From NCBI GenBank assembly GCA_036346275.1, contig JAYEVK010000086.1:124001-188000 (forward strand): 64,000 bases of DNA. The letters run 5' to 3'. Below, one piece after another: positions 45,700 to 56,818 of the stretch. Each line of letters begins with the position of its first letter. Position 1 is the stretch's first letter. The notes beneath the pieces were generated by a model, which saw only the letters and a program-made list of their open reading frames with translations, searched no databases and was not told where the DNA came from. The position numbers were made by a program, and so were the translations under genes. Origin of the DNA: Otatea glauca (taxonomy: Eukaryota; Streptophyta; Magnoliopsida; Poales; Poaceae).

Positions 45700-48550
45700 C
45701 AAAATATCACTTTATTAAAAAAAATGAAAGAATAAAATTTTAGAGAAAATCAGCTCGGGGTGAGGCACTACCACTAGCAAAAATCCGGTATTACTAGATA
45801 AACAGTAAAATCATCAAGATTTAAATCCAAAGAATGACGTAACTTTTGATTTTATATTCCAAATACCATGAAATTTTGCATGCACCTTCCTATTGATGCC
45901 AGAAACCTATTCTAACAATCAATTAAATAGATCGATGTCAAAATTCCAAAAATTTTCAAATCTAAAGAAGGTTGCACAAAAAGGGTCAAAACCACAAACT
46001 TTAACATGAGCTTGCTCGTGGGGATTTAATGATAAAGATAATCTTAGATGATCTCACACATGTCACAGCAAACGAGAACAATAAATAAATAGCCCTCAAA
46101 TGTGCAAGAACAAGATTTACCACGAATCCTTCCTAAAACCGGTTTCTTGAGAAAAACTTTGGAGATCAAGTTAAAGCTTGTCTAGATGATTGGGATATGA
46201 TCGACAGACGATTCATCTATCAATCATTCATCTTTGGCAATATAAGATCAAGAAAAAAGGAAACTAAAGAGAGATCAAAAACTCAAGAAAGGAGAGAGAC
46301 CAAACTTGAGCAAGAACATGAGCACGAATTTTATTTCTGTTTCATATTCAGATGAATGATTATAAAGCCTCTCCACAGGAGGGCAAAGCTCCCTCTAGAG
46401 CGCGCACACACTACTACAGAAAGGCTTATATTAGACGCCTCAATACAGGCGGTTAGAAAAAATCGTCTGTTATAAAGAACATCATTGACGGTTCTATAGT
46501 GAAACTATCAGTGAGAAAATCACAGATGATACTCTTCATGAACCGTCAGTGATATACATCAATATCACAAACGGTTTTAGTTAAAAACCGTCTGTGATAT
46601 ATTATCACACACGGTTTTAAATATGAACCGTCTATGTAAGTTCACGTCACAGACGGTTCTAACTACGAATCGTTTGTGATATGACCTCAGACCATTATAT
46701 AAACATAACAATAGAGGTTCGTAGCACAGACCCATGTGTTTCGTCTCCCACAAACCCTAGTCCCCCGGCGATCCTCCTCCCCAGCGAAGTCCTCCTCAGC
46801 TGCATATAGTATTCTTATTCGAGGATGAGGATGAAATGAAAAATAAATTAGAGCATGACAACTTTCAGGACCAACTGTTCATGAAATTGGATTTTGCGTT
46901 GGAATCTATCAATATTATAATAAGAAAGGTGATGAAAGTGATACAAATATTCATATTTTAAGACCCTCCTCATTAAAAAAGCTGTTGCATTCATGCATCT
47001 AGGATGTTTTGATATTCAATTGCAAAATCTATAACTGGTTGTGTCTTGTAAATGTCATTGCATAAATATATAAAGAGGATAAAATTTCGAACAACATATA
47101 CCCAGACGGTTCTATTTAAAAACCGTCTATGATAATCTAATATCACAAACGATCCTATTTAAAAACTATCTGTGATAACTAATATCACAGACAGTTCTAA
47201 TTGAAAACTGTCTGTGATATGTCTTTTCACAGTTGGTTTTGGAACCGTTTGTGATATGTGTTGTGTATCACTGACACATGATTACAGACGGCCTAGAAAA
47301 CCGTCTGTGATGATGTTTTCTAACCATCTGTAGTAGCCTTCTGTGTAACAGTGACACACACACTCAAAGACTCTTCTCTCTTTATCTAGGAGGTCCCTCC
47401 TATTCAAAACCTTACTTCTTACTTCCCTCTACATCTCAACCACTTATACAGAGGAAGCACACCACAAATCCTAACCTGGACACAAAGTAGATTCCACCCA
47501 CACTCAACATGGGCTAACCCGCTAACCCAACATCATAACAGATTTTACACTCTCACATGCACGCTTCTCAAAGCGACCTTCTCCATGACGCTAGCTCCAA
47601 TTAGCTCCACAAGCACAAATCGCGTCCATCTCCTCTTTGGCTTGACCTATATCACTTAGGTCAATGCCGCGGTTTTTTAAACTACCTCCACCTTCGGTAA
47701 TGAGCAAATTACCAATATACCCTACTACCGATCTTTCGCATTTCTTTCGTTTCGAAGCATCGTCCATACTCTATCACCTTCTATGTAGCCCTAAAGACTT
47801 GCCACCAAGCCTCTCACGCGTCTAGACCCTCCAAACCTTCCTCGCTTGCAAACGGGCACAAGTCATTTAGCACACCACATGTTCTTATTCGCTTGACCTT
47901 GGCGGCCCCGACTTCCTTGACCATTCTGGACCACGACTCCTCCCTAAGCATAGTCCCGGTCCACCTTGTCATTGCCTGCCATGTCCATCACTAGTAGCTC
48001 ACGCTTCAACTCCTTGTCTTTCAGGCTTGCAGGAACTCCTTGGTCTTAGTCATCTTCCGGTGTCATCTTAACCGTCTAAACCTCAGTTCTCCTAGCTTAG
48101 TCTCGGTCTCCTCCGCCTCACTATGACCTAACTCCGAAGTCCTTCAACCATCATAGACAAGCAACACGTCCGTAGCATTGCTCAACAAAATATACAATAA
48201 ACATCACTTAACCACAATAATAAACAAAACATTCTAGGAAAAGACTACTGCCGCACAACTCACGGTAGTGCCGCAAATCCGATAGTACCGTCATTTCAAG
48301 GCTGGTAGTACCGTCAGTGCTTGAACCAAATTGCACTCTCTCTAGAAAATAACTAATGCTTCACAAAAGCTGATAGTACCGTCTTCCCAGTACTACCGCA
48401 TTTTTAATGCCAGCAGTATCGCCCAGACTCACACTAGAAAAGTAACCTTTATGAAAAATAGCTACCACCCCTCAAAACCCGGTAGCACCACAATCTCGGC
48501 ACTACCGCCCTTATCACGTCTGTAGCACCGCCCTAAACACACATCAACTC
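45700..48550 (-). mobile_element. Probable LTR-retroelement remnant around CACTA insertion
   Basis: Sequence on both sides of the CACTA element (46409-47353) reads like one LTR or leader region. It has a TATA-type site on the - strand (ctttataatcattc near 46370) and a long C-rich leader. 48240-48540 has repeated ggtagtaccg and cactaccgc motifs, familiar from grass gypsy elements. No ends or proteins were found, so the limits are rough. Confidence 0.35.
46409..47353 (+). mobile_element. Non-autonomous CACTA (En/Spm) element, 945 bp
   Basis: The left end is cactactacagaaaggctta and the right end, complemented, is cactgttacacagaaggcta. Both fit CACTA termini. ACA flanks each side (46406-46408, 47354-47356), the 3-bp duplication expected of CACTA. 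Both sub-terminal regions are full of cacagacggtt and aaccgtctgtgata units arranged head-to-head, the usual transposase-binding arrays. A TATA-like ttatataaac (about 46694) and a C-rich stretch follow the left array. No transposase ORF. Confidence 0.9.
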
Positions 48551-50640
48551 AAATTGCTTAAAATCAAAACAAACTCAATTCAAATTCAAACCTAAACACC
48601 ACAGACTGAAACACAATCAAATACTTATCACAAATATAGATAGATATAGATGGTCTCTCACTTTTGCGCTGCACCGCATCACAGGGAGCAAGCCACCACG
48701 AGCTGAGAGCGCAATGCGGGCGCCATTGGCCAAGTGCGACGTGATCGAGCGGCCGATCGGTCAATTATCTCTTGGCCCGCATGGTCGCCTAGTTTCGTGC
48801 CTGCCATCTGTCTCCAATTCCTCACGTACGGAGCGCTTAATCTGCATATCGATTACTCTAGCTATAACCTGCATTATCTTGTGCTATCTACGACGGCAGC
48901 AATATTATATGCAACTAACTTTGTGCGGTCACATGCTGCATTCATTAATTTTGGCTTTGCGCCTTTAATTTGCCGATGTAGAGTAAATCATGTAAATGAT
49001 TCATGAAAAACGTTGCATGCATCAACAAATGCATGGCGCGGGCAGCCTAATACGGGCTTAGACGTACAACGCTGCCCAACGTCATGGTAGGCGGATCAGA
49101 TGCATATATATCCACCCCTGACTCCTCTGTAGTGCACATGAACGGGTTGTAAAGCCCTGGCGATCAGATACGGTATCAGATAGGCCCGCCCAAACGATCA
49201 ATACATATGCGTGCGTCACCCAGTTATATATAGTACCGAACAATCGCATTACATGTTCGTCCCGGCCAGCAGGTCTTAACATCACCCTATTACCCTGCAC
49301 CCGGATAGATATATAGTTGTTCCAATCGCAATCACGGCAAGATATTTACACGTAGCATCACTGTAGCTGAGTATTTGATAACCCCATCCATCTCCCCCAC
49401 CTCGCATGCATGATGGATTTGAACCACCCAAGTAAAAGCGTACGTGCGTGAGAGTCCATTACGCATTATAACCCAAGCGATTAATTAAAGGACCGGTTAA
49501 ATTTAAGCCGTGTAAAAGCAGGGGCAGGGACCTAACTAATCACCTAACTAGCCGAGGTGTTCGTCCACATGGAACGATCGATCGAGAGGTCGATGGGATA
49601 TCATGCATGCATCGAATTAGAATAGTTAATTGGCTGCTTCTTTAAATTTGATCTTGGGTCAGTTTCGGTACATGTCTGGGTTGGGGAGGGAGGGGTCACT
49701 TGACCGGCTCGACCTGGTCCCAGTAGTAGCGCAATGCGGCACCAATCAAACCGATCTGATTCGATCGAACGGCCTAAGTCGCGCACCTGGCTTGGCCCGT
49801 TGGCCCAGCAGTACCCGGCATTTTCCATCGGGTCGGGTTCACGCCTCGCGCGAGGACGACCCGCGCGTACGTAGCGAATTGCGTCGAGACGCTTCGTGAG
49901 TGGTTCGGTCTCCAGTCTCAGTTTCGGTTTGGTCCGAGTCAGGCGCGGGCTGCGAGTGGTGTGTCCGATCGGTCCAAGAAGGATGACTGATTTTGCAAGG
50001 AGTGGTCTGTTGGAAAGGTGCTGTGCTGTGCACTTCTTTTTTTTTAAAAAAAAGGAAGCGAATTGTCACTCTCTTTTTCCTTTAAGGAAGCGAATTGTTA
50101 CTTAGTTAATTCAGATATATCCCCATGTGTGATCATGTCAAATCTGTTCTTCGAAATTGGTCCAATTCCGATGTGCTATACTACGGCACACATTTGATCA
50201 CTACGCCTACTTCGATCCCCTTAATTAATTGAAGCTTTGCTTTGCTCTATAAGCAGTGCGGAATTGATGAAAAACATCACGCTTCCTCTTGCCTCTAGCT
50301 AAAGGCATAGCCTAAACGGGTTTCAGTTGTCTATTCACTCCAATAAGCTATGAGTGGCGCATTTTGGATTTGGTGCATGCTAGCTTCGTCTCGTCATGGA
50401 AATCCCAGTCGGACCCACCTATGGCCACGAACCGAACACTGAACTACCTTTTTCACAATCCTCAACGTCGCAATTCACGCAGAAAGTTCGACCCCCAAAA
50501 ATCCCTACGCCACCAACTATTCTACCCTTGGAATTCCCCTCTGCCACACCGAATCTTTGGCTTGTGTAGTCTTATTGTTCTTTTTTTATATATATAAATT
50601 TAGCTCTCATCTCAACGTTTTTATAAAAATAGCCACCTCT
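48550..50640. other. Intergenic, no gene supported
   Basis: Mixed composition with several 60-90-codon ORFs on both strands, none with a recognisable motif. No terminal repeats seen. A T/A-rich palindrome (ctttttttttaaaaaaaag) lies at about 50036. Confidence 0.5.
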
Positions 50641-50663
50641 CGGATAGCAGCAGGAGCGGCAAG

Positions 50664-50978
50664 TGTACAATGAGAAAAAAATCTGAGCTGCCACACTATC
50701 TCGGCCCGACTGGAGCTTCTACGACCGGAGTGGTTGGCAAGCTCTTGCCGAGCTACACTATCACGAAAGGTACTCGGTGTTGTTTGCTTAATTAGTGATT
50801 TACTTAATTAGCCATTAATTAGTAATAACTAAATCACTAATTATCATTACTTAGTCATTTAATTAATCACTAATTAATTAGTCACTTAATTAAGTGATCT
50901 TCCGGGTAGAAGCTCCTGCGGCGTTGCGGGTGTGTGGCAGCTAGGTTTTTTCGTCACGAGATACTCTTTACTGTATAT
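50664..50978. mobile_element. Foldback element (unclassified MITE), ~310 bp
   Basis: The left arm includes agctgccacactatctcgg and ggagcttctacgaccgg (50685-50730). The right arm, complemented, includes agctgccacacacccgcaa and ggagcttctacccgg (50902-50943). The arms continue outward for 15-20 bases. The loop is AT-rich and made of repeated acttaattagtga and its complement (50785-50900). No target duplication identified, so the class is unknown. Confidence 0.6.
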
Positions 50979-51370
50979 GAATGTGGTAGATGACATGTTG
51001 AGACATGAATGTTAAATTTGTAAAAAAAAATTGTATTCAATAAGGGTAAAAAAAAGCCAAAGCTTCGCCACGATCGACCTGCCCAGGTGGGACCCGCGTA
51101 TAGCAGCTGGATCCTACATGCCACTCACAAACTCGGCCACTGGCCTCTGACAAAGATGGTGGCCACTGACGTATAACCTCCGTAGCTACGGGCCGGCTAC
51201 CTTTTTCGCGTGCGCGAGAGAGCGCTAGAGCACTTTGCCCATGTCGCATGTAGAATAACCATCGTGCATGACCTAAAGTCCTCGCTGATTAAGCTCGACC
51301 GGCCCGCCGTCACTGCACGTTCATGCCCATTCTCCCCTCATTGCTAAGCATTACCGTCGAATCGCCACCC

Positions 51371-51377
51371 TATAAAA
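51371..51377 (+). promoter_or_regulatory. TATA box, distal promoter candidate of anion channel gene
   Basis: tataaaa in the context ccaccctataaaagcacc. A transcript would start near 51400. The ~270-nt leader that follows has no ATG and ends at a strong donor (51669). That is the pattern of a non-coding first exon, and the next gene on this strand is the channel at 56819. Confidence 0.5.
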
Positions 51378-51399
51378 GCACCTTGTGGTCTGGAGCTCA

Positions 51400-51668
51400 G
51401 AGAGTGCGAGAAGCACTAGTGGCAATTCAACTAGCTGCTTGCCTTCCCTTTTTAGCTCAAACCCAGCGCGGCAGCAGCCAAGAACTTGCATCGCCCCTCC
51501 GGCCTGCTCATTGTTCGCGAAATCGAACCAAATCGCGACGTTTTCGCATCTCACGCCCGATATTCCGCGCGGATTGGGTTTGGAAGACGCCACCGCCGCC
51601 GCGCGCGCAGCCGTCAAGTTGCACGGCTGCTGAGCTTGGATTCTAGCGGCCGGGCAGGCACTAGGCAG
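51400..51668 (+). other. Candidate non-coding first exon 1A
   Basis: Starts about 25-30 bp past the TATA box and ends ggcaggcactaggcag before gtatgt. It contains no ATG, which is unlikely by chance over about 270 nt. It could splice to the common acceptor at 56804/56805. There is no transcript evidence in the sequence itself. Confidence 0.4.
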
Positions 51669-52949
51669 GTATGTACCGTAGTAATATATTCGTCGTTCAG
51701 ATTTAGTCGTCATATGTGCTTGGTTACGTGATAAGACATGGACGTGAACGTCGCACGGTGAAAGGATCGGATGATTAACTTGCTGCTTAATTTGCTTGCC
51801 GTTTACATGTAGCATCCGTTTTTTTTTTATTATTTTCCCCGCCCGAAAGGATTTGGTCGAGCTTAGCTAGCGTCCTGTCTGTTGTCTGCTTGCTCCAGCT
51901 GAGCTTACCCTAAAGGCTGGAGCTTAGTTAAGTGTATCGTACGGCAAGTGCTCTTAAGTTAATTGTGTGTTATAGCTGTCCACAACTAGCTAGCTAGAGC
52001 TGATGTATATCGATCTGGTTGTGCATGCATTATATTACAACTAGGGGGAGCTACTAGTCATGTTTCAGATGATCATGATGTATGTCGATCCAGAAATAAG
52101 AATTGCTTGGTTGGATTCAGCTAGTCTACTCATTTGCTCCCAGGGATGCAGGGGGTAATTATTTTCAGCGACTAAAATTCTGAACTTCTTTTGGGAAATA
52201 GAATTACTACTGAGATCGTCAGTATTCATTCTTCTACACTTTGAAGTCTGTTAAATTACTTTGAGCTATAATCCTCTAAAAATGGAACAGTTAATCCGTG
52301 CTAAACATTCTACAAAATAAAGAGAACACAGAGCAAGAGAAAGTTAATTAGAAAGCTATTTGGTCCTACATGAGCTGTCTGTGGCTTAAAATATGCTAGG
52401 CAACAATATTTAATGAAAACACATATTTAATCCAACTTAAAAATGCATATATTAACCAGACAATCTATATGTGTTCACCACTTGTTCGATGACACATTAT
52501 TTAAAGCTTCCTGGAGTCTGCATGCCTCTGATATGGTAGTATTCCCTTGTCTTTATGTGGAGTTCATCTGTTCTTACATAAATTATATACTACTAATAAT
52601 AATAATATAAATACGAGCGTCATGTTGTGGTCAAACAATTTGTTTGCGTGTGGTTGGTCGGAGTGCAACGTTTTTTTAGATCTGAATTCAAAGATAGGTC
52701 AGCTCAGGGGGTTCCTCATTTCATATTTAATTATAACCTGGACATGCATGTTTCTGTCTATTGGGATTTGTTTGAGGTTACTCTCTTTTTCTTGGCGATA
52801 TTCCACCATATGACTGCATTCCAAACAGGTACTAGTAGCTTTCAAGCTCTTTAATCAAATCTTCATACTAGCTAGTAAGTACAAAGCTACTGTTTTCTTT
52901 CTTAGGTTGGGCGACTAGGACATAATAGGCAATGCAGTGCGTTACGTCG

Positions 52950-53390
52950 CGCCGCGTGAAATTTGTTTTGGGTCCTTCTTGCAAAAAAAAGAGTAGGAGG
53001 ATCTAAACGCAATTTTAGTTTTCTCAAAGTTTTTTTTTGAAAAATAGGCTAGCTAAAAGCCGTCGGCGAATTCGCGAACTACAGGGTCCTTTTTGTAAAA
53101 AAATCAGTGGATGACTTGTGCTGAATTAGCGGAACTACGGGTCTTTTTTGCAAAACAAAAAAGGTAGGAGGACATAAACATAATTTTAGTTTTATCGGGG
53201 GATTTTTCAAAATAAGGTTGGTTAGGAGCCATCGATAAATTTGCGAAACTATGAGGACTTTTCAAAAAAAACGATGGCCCTTTTTGCAAAAAAATTATAG
53301 AAGGACCTACACGTAATTTCGAAATTACGGTGACTTTTTCACAAAAAAAATGAGCTAGCGCCTCTCACCGGCTTGAAATCTTCCCGACTT
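52950..53390. mobile_element. Helitron-like or related repeat fragment
   Basis: Repeats of gggtcctttttgcaaaaaaa, gaggatctaaacgcaatttt and gccgtcggcgaattcgcgaac occur two to four times. The style matches the interiors of the Helitrons at 26.9, 34.1 and 61.6 kb. No ends recognised. It lies inside the presumed long 5' intron of the channel gene. Confidence 0.4.
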
Positions 53391-54580
53391 AAGTGTGTGT
53401 ATATATATAAAATACTATTTGTTCATTACTAATTGTATATTTTCACTTGCATGGTATATGCTGCACAGATTTATTTCTTGCGTTAGTCGTGGCATCAATT
53501 TTGAGAGAGAAGCATAGCATTCCTCTAGAGATTTCAGATACTAGGGCTGGCCTGATTTTCAAGCCATGATGTGATTCCCTCCGCGTATTCACATGGTTCT
53601 TCCTAGGAAAAAATATGTAAAACATTGGAAGTTCGTTCCTAAAAGTACGAGTTAAATGGAACGCCGCGTGATGATTTTGGGAATTTTTTTAATCGACTCT
53701 TAACACGCAAGAAAGACCGAATTACAGTTGAGAGGGCACCAAAATGTACTGTGACAAAGTATAGCTAGTGCCTAGTGGTGGCTTATTGTTAACAACCGTA
53801 GCTTAGCAATATATATACACACGCACTTATCTTTTCATTTTCCCAACTACAAATGACACTGTGATCAGGTAACCAAAGACTAATCGAGTCCGTATAGACC
53901 ATCGATCGGTGCGGCAGACACGAGAAAATATTTTCCAAGAGGAATCAAAGTGAGTTAATGCCACCTGGTGCCAATTTCCTTAAGTGAGAAGTTTTGCAAT
54001 TGTTCTGCAGTTTGTTCCTTAACATAGGTCACAGGCTAATCGTCAAGCACACCATCAGTCCTGTAGTTAATTTGTCCTCAGCAACAAGTAAATCAAATTT
54101 CTACTCCTTTTAGCAACCTTTTTTTTACCTAAAGTTATGTAAGGCTTACTATTACAAAAATAGGACTTTATTAATGTTCCTCCACCCCATTCCCTTTCTT
54201 TATTTCCTTCTTTCTTTCTTCTCCGTTGGCCTCGAAATGGAGTGTTCGCTTGTGATCACTTTTCCAACTAGTACATATTCGTTTTCTTCATAATTGACCC
54301 TACCGTCAGTAATCAGAAACCGATATCTCCCGAAAATTCTCCGGAGAGCACTGGCCGTCGCCATTGGAATCTCCATCTTCTCCTCGACATTCCGTGACCT
54401 CTTAGCAAGAAATACACAAGCCACGGCTTAAAGAAGCGAGTCCGCGTTCCGCGTTCGTACAACGAACCCGTACGAGAACAGCAATTAGCATTCGCAGGCG
54501 CGAGGGCGAGGCAAGTGAACGGGCTAGTAGCCAGTAGCCCCGCTACGGCTTCAAGAGCAAGGGAGAGAGAAAGCAGGAAG

Positions 54581-54588
54581 CACGTGGC
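54581..54588 (+). promoter_or_regulatory. ABRE-like G-box core
   Basis: cacgtggc, a match to the ABA-responsive element core, sits about 230 bp upstream of the TATA box at 54817. Anion channels of this family act in ABA and drought signalling, so the site fits, but a single 8-mer is weak evidence. Confidence 0.35.
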
Positions 54589-54816
54589 GTTATACACTGG
54601 TCGAAGCTTCCTTTCCATTGGTCAAGGCGAGCCTGGGTCTGGGGCCCGAGGTGGGCACTGGCAGTCGCCGGCTGCACCTGCGCGCGCTTTGGCAGTTTGA
54701 CTCGCCACCTTTCTATTTCCACCCTGTCTACCACGAATTGGCGCCATTTTTCCTCCAATTCTTTTTTGCCCTCTTGATGGAAAAAAAAAACACTCACCAG
54801 CTAGGCCAGCAGCCTC

Positions 54817-54824
54817 TATATATA
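54817..54824 (+). promoter_or_regulatory. TATA box, middle promoter candidate
   Basis: tatatata followed about 30 bp later by an ATG-free, C/T-rich leader that ends at a GT donor (55027). Best explained as a promoter for a non-coding first exon of the channel gene. Confidence 0.55.
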
Positions 54825-54849
54825 CTCTCTCTGAACAGCCTTTGTGGCT

Positions 54850-55026
54850 ACTACCCATCAGCTCCTTGCTACCTTCCGGTGTTAGGTTGCTAGCTAAGTA
54901 GTACCCTCTTCTCTTCTCTGTTCTCAGAATTCTCAGCTCCATCTCCCCTTCCGCTGCTCACCTTCCACTTCCAGATTGAAGCCTTAGGGCCACTGTGGAG
55001 CCTCTGAAGAGATTCTTAAGGCGAAG
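54850..55026 (+). other. Candidate non-coding first exon 1B
   Basis: C/T-rich leader of about 177 nt with no ATG, ending aggcgaag before gtaaat. The composition (repeated ctcttc and ctccatctcc) is typical of grass 5' leaders. Would splice to the acceptor at 56804/56805. Confidence 0.45.
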
Positions 55027-55039
55027 GTAAATACTTAGA

Positions 55040-56440
55040 AGCATGCATGTATGCATCCGTACTATCACTCTAGCAGCGTATGTGCGGTTCTGCATGGTGG
55101 TGCCCATGTTTTGGTGTCATTTTTGGTAGCCTTTTGCGGCTGCTTGCTAGAGAAACTGAAGGGATTCTCTTTTTTCAGCTTCAGTTCCCACAAACTTGAT
55201 TTTCGAGGGAATATAGCACTAGCACTAGCTAGCAGGGCTGTCCTGTTGAGTTACTCCGTTCGTTGTTGCACGGCTCATGGCAATGCAAGACAGCCGGTGT
55301 TATTCCCTCCTGCACACTTTATATATTTTTAGCTCTCTCTAGAACAAAATTACAAATCCAGTTCCCTTTCCACCGTAGAAGTACCAGCAGGTAATATATA
55401 TCACTTACCACGCTCTCCTACCTCATAGGTCACTGGTACCGTGGCAGCTACCTGACAAACACGACAAGTGGCAAGGTTCACCTTCCAACTAAGCTCGGGT
55501 ATCGTGGTATCTCATTTGTCATAATGGTGCGGTATCGGCAACCTGCCGTGGTAGGGGTCACGGTGGGTGGCACATCGCTTTCTAGTGATTCTATGATCAA
55601 GAAAAAAAAAACTAGATTTATAGTTTTATTCAAAAGAAAGCCAATGATGAAAAAAAGTTGTAAAGGAGAGCCAAGTAGACCGATGCTTCTGGCAAGTGAC
55701 CGTCATGAATAGCTAGCCTAGCATCCAAGATGTATGTTGTGTCCAGGATTCCCGGTCACATCCAGGGACGGTCCAATCCGGTAATGCACGGGAACACCGG
55801 TTGCCATGACGTGCCTCGTAGTTTGCTAGTAGTTTCTATAGCATCTAGTTTACTAGATTGCAAAAACATCGTGATTATTCGGAGCACAAGCGCAGCAAGT
55901 CAAACATCGATATGGTACATGTTACATCGCGTCGGACTGGCAGGTCCGGCTGTAGCTGGCCGTGAGTACATGTTTGGCTTCCACACGAGTCCATCCTGGA
56001 CCAGCATCTTGTCAAAACTCCTGCCTTTGGACTCTCTCGAGCGCGTCGCGTCGCGTCGCGTCCGATCCTTTCCTTCCTTCCCCACCGGCGCGAGAGGGCG
56101 CCGACCTCCGCCAATCGTACGCATGTTACTGCCCTATCAGACTGTCAGAAAAGAGAATATGGGTTTATTCCACTGCGTTAGTACCGTACTGTACCGGGAA
56201 AGACCGTAAAGATCTGCCGGCGGAGGAGGTGGTGTCAAATTTTGACAAGGAAAAATATTTAAGTTCTTTTTTTCCCACGGCGATGGCGACGCGCGCGCGT
56301 TTGGCGGTACACTGAACCTTCGCTATGTGTGGCTACTGCGGCCAGCGTCGTCCCATCGCCGTCACCGGCCAGCGGCGTGCCCTGCCGCCCCACTGACACG
56401 CACCACTCGCGCGCGGCGCGCATGCAGGAACGAATTGGGG
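55040..56440. other. Upstream region of channel gene
   Basis: No gene. Contains a run of cgcgt units at 56041-56060 (gcgcgtcgcgtcgcgtcgcg) and several motif-free ORFs. It becomes GC-rich toward the proximal promoter. Confidence 0.5.
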
Positions 56441-56463
56441 CTTTTGAGTTCCCACTCGCGCTC

Positions 56464-56470
56464 TATAAAT
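56464..56470 (+). promoter_or_regulatory. TATA box, proximal promoter of SLAH3-like gene
   Basis: tataaat in ctcgcgctctataaatcgag, 355 bp upstream of the start codon. Transcription would begin near 56495, giving a leader of about 106 nt up to a donor at 56601 (gag before gtaagg). Confidence 0.65.
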
Positions 56471-56573
56471 CGAGCGCCGGTCGCGCTGGGCCGAGCTGCA
56501 ACTTGAGTCTGATACTTCGCGAGCTCAGGGAAACAAAAACTCTGCTGTTGATTTAGGGAGTTCAGGACTGTTT

Positions 56574-56813
56574 ATGGTGTACGAACACGTAGTAGTCGAG
56601 GTAAGGACTTCGAATTAGCTACGATCGATACGATATGGCAAGGATCGCCATACGGGAATGCCCAGCCGTGCTTAGGCCGAATTGGTGTGTCTGGTATTGC
56701 GAGGCTTGTTGATGTTCTTATGATTTTTTTTTGTTACGCATGCGATTTTGTAGTAGTTGCAGGCCATCCTTTGCTAAATGGAGTGCTCTGTACGATTCTT
56801 GCAGGTTTCTTGA
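56574..56813 (+). promoter_or_regulatory. Upstream ORF spanning the 5'UTR intron
   Basis: An ATG at 56574 opens nine codons to the exon end (56600). After splicing out 56601-56804 it reads two more codons and stops at TGA 56811-56813, giving MVYEHVVVEVS. Only five bases separate its stop from the main ATG at 56819, so it could limit or tune translation of the channel. Confidence 0.5.
56601..56804 (+). other. SLAH3: 5'UTR intron of SLAH3-like gene
   Basis: Donor gag/gtaagg at 56601 and acceptor gattcttgcag at 56804, 14 bases before the start codon. The same acceptor would serve the two upstream candidate first exons. Confidence 0.65.
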
Positions 56814-56818
56814 TCGGT

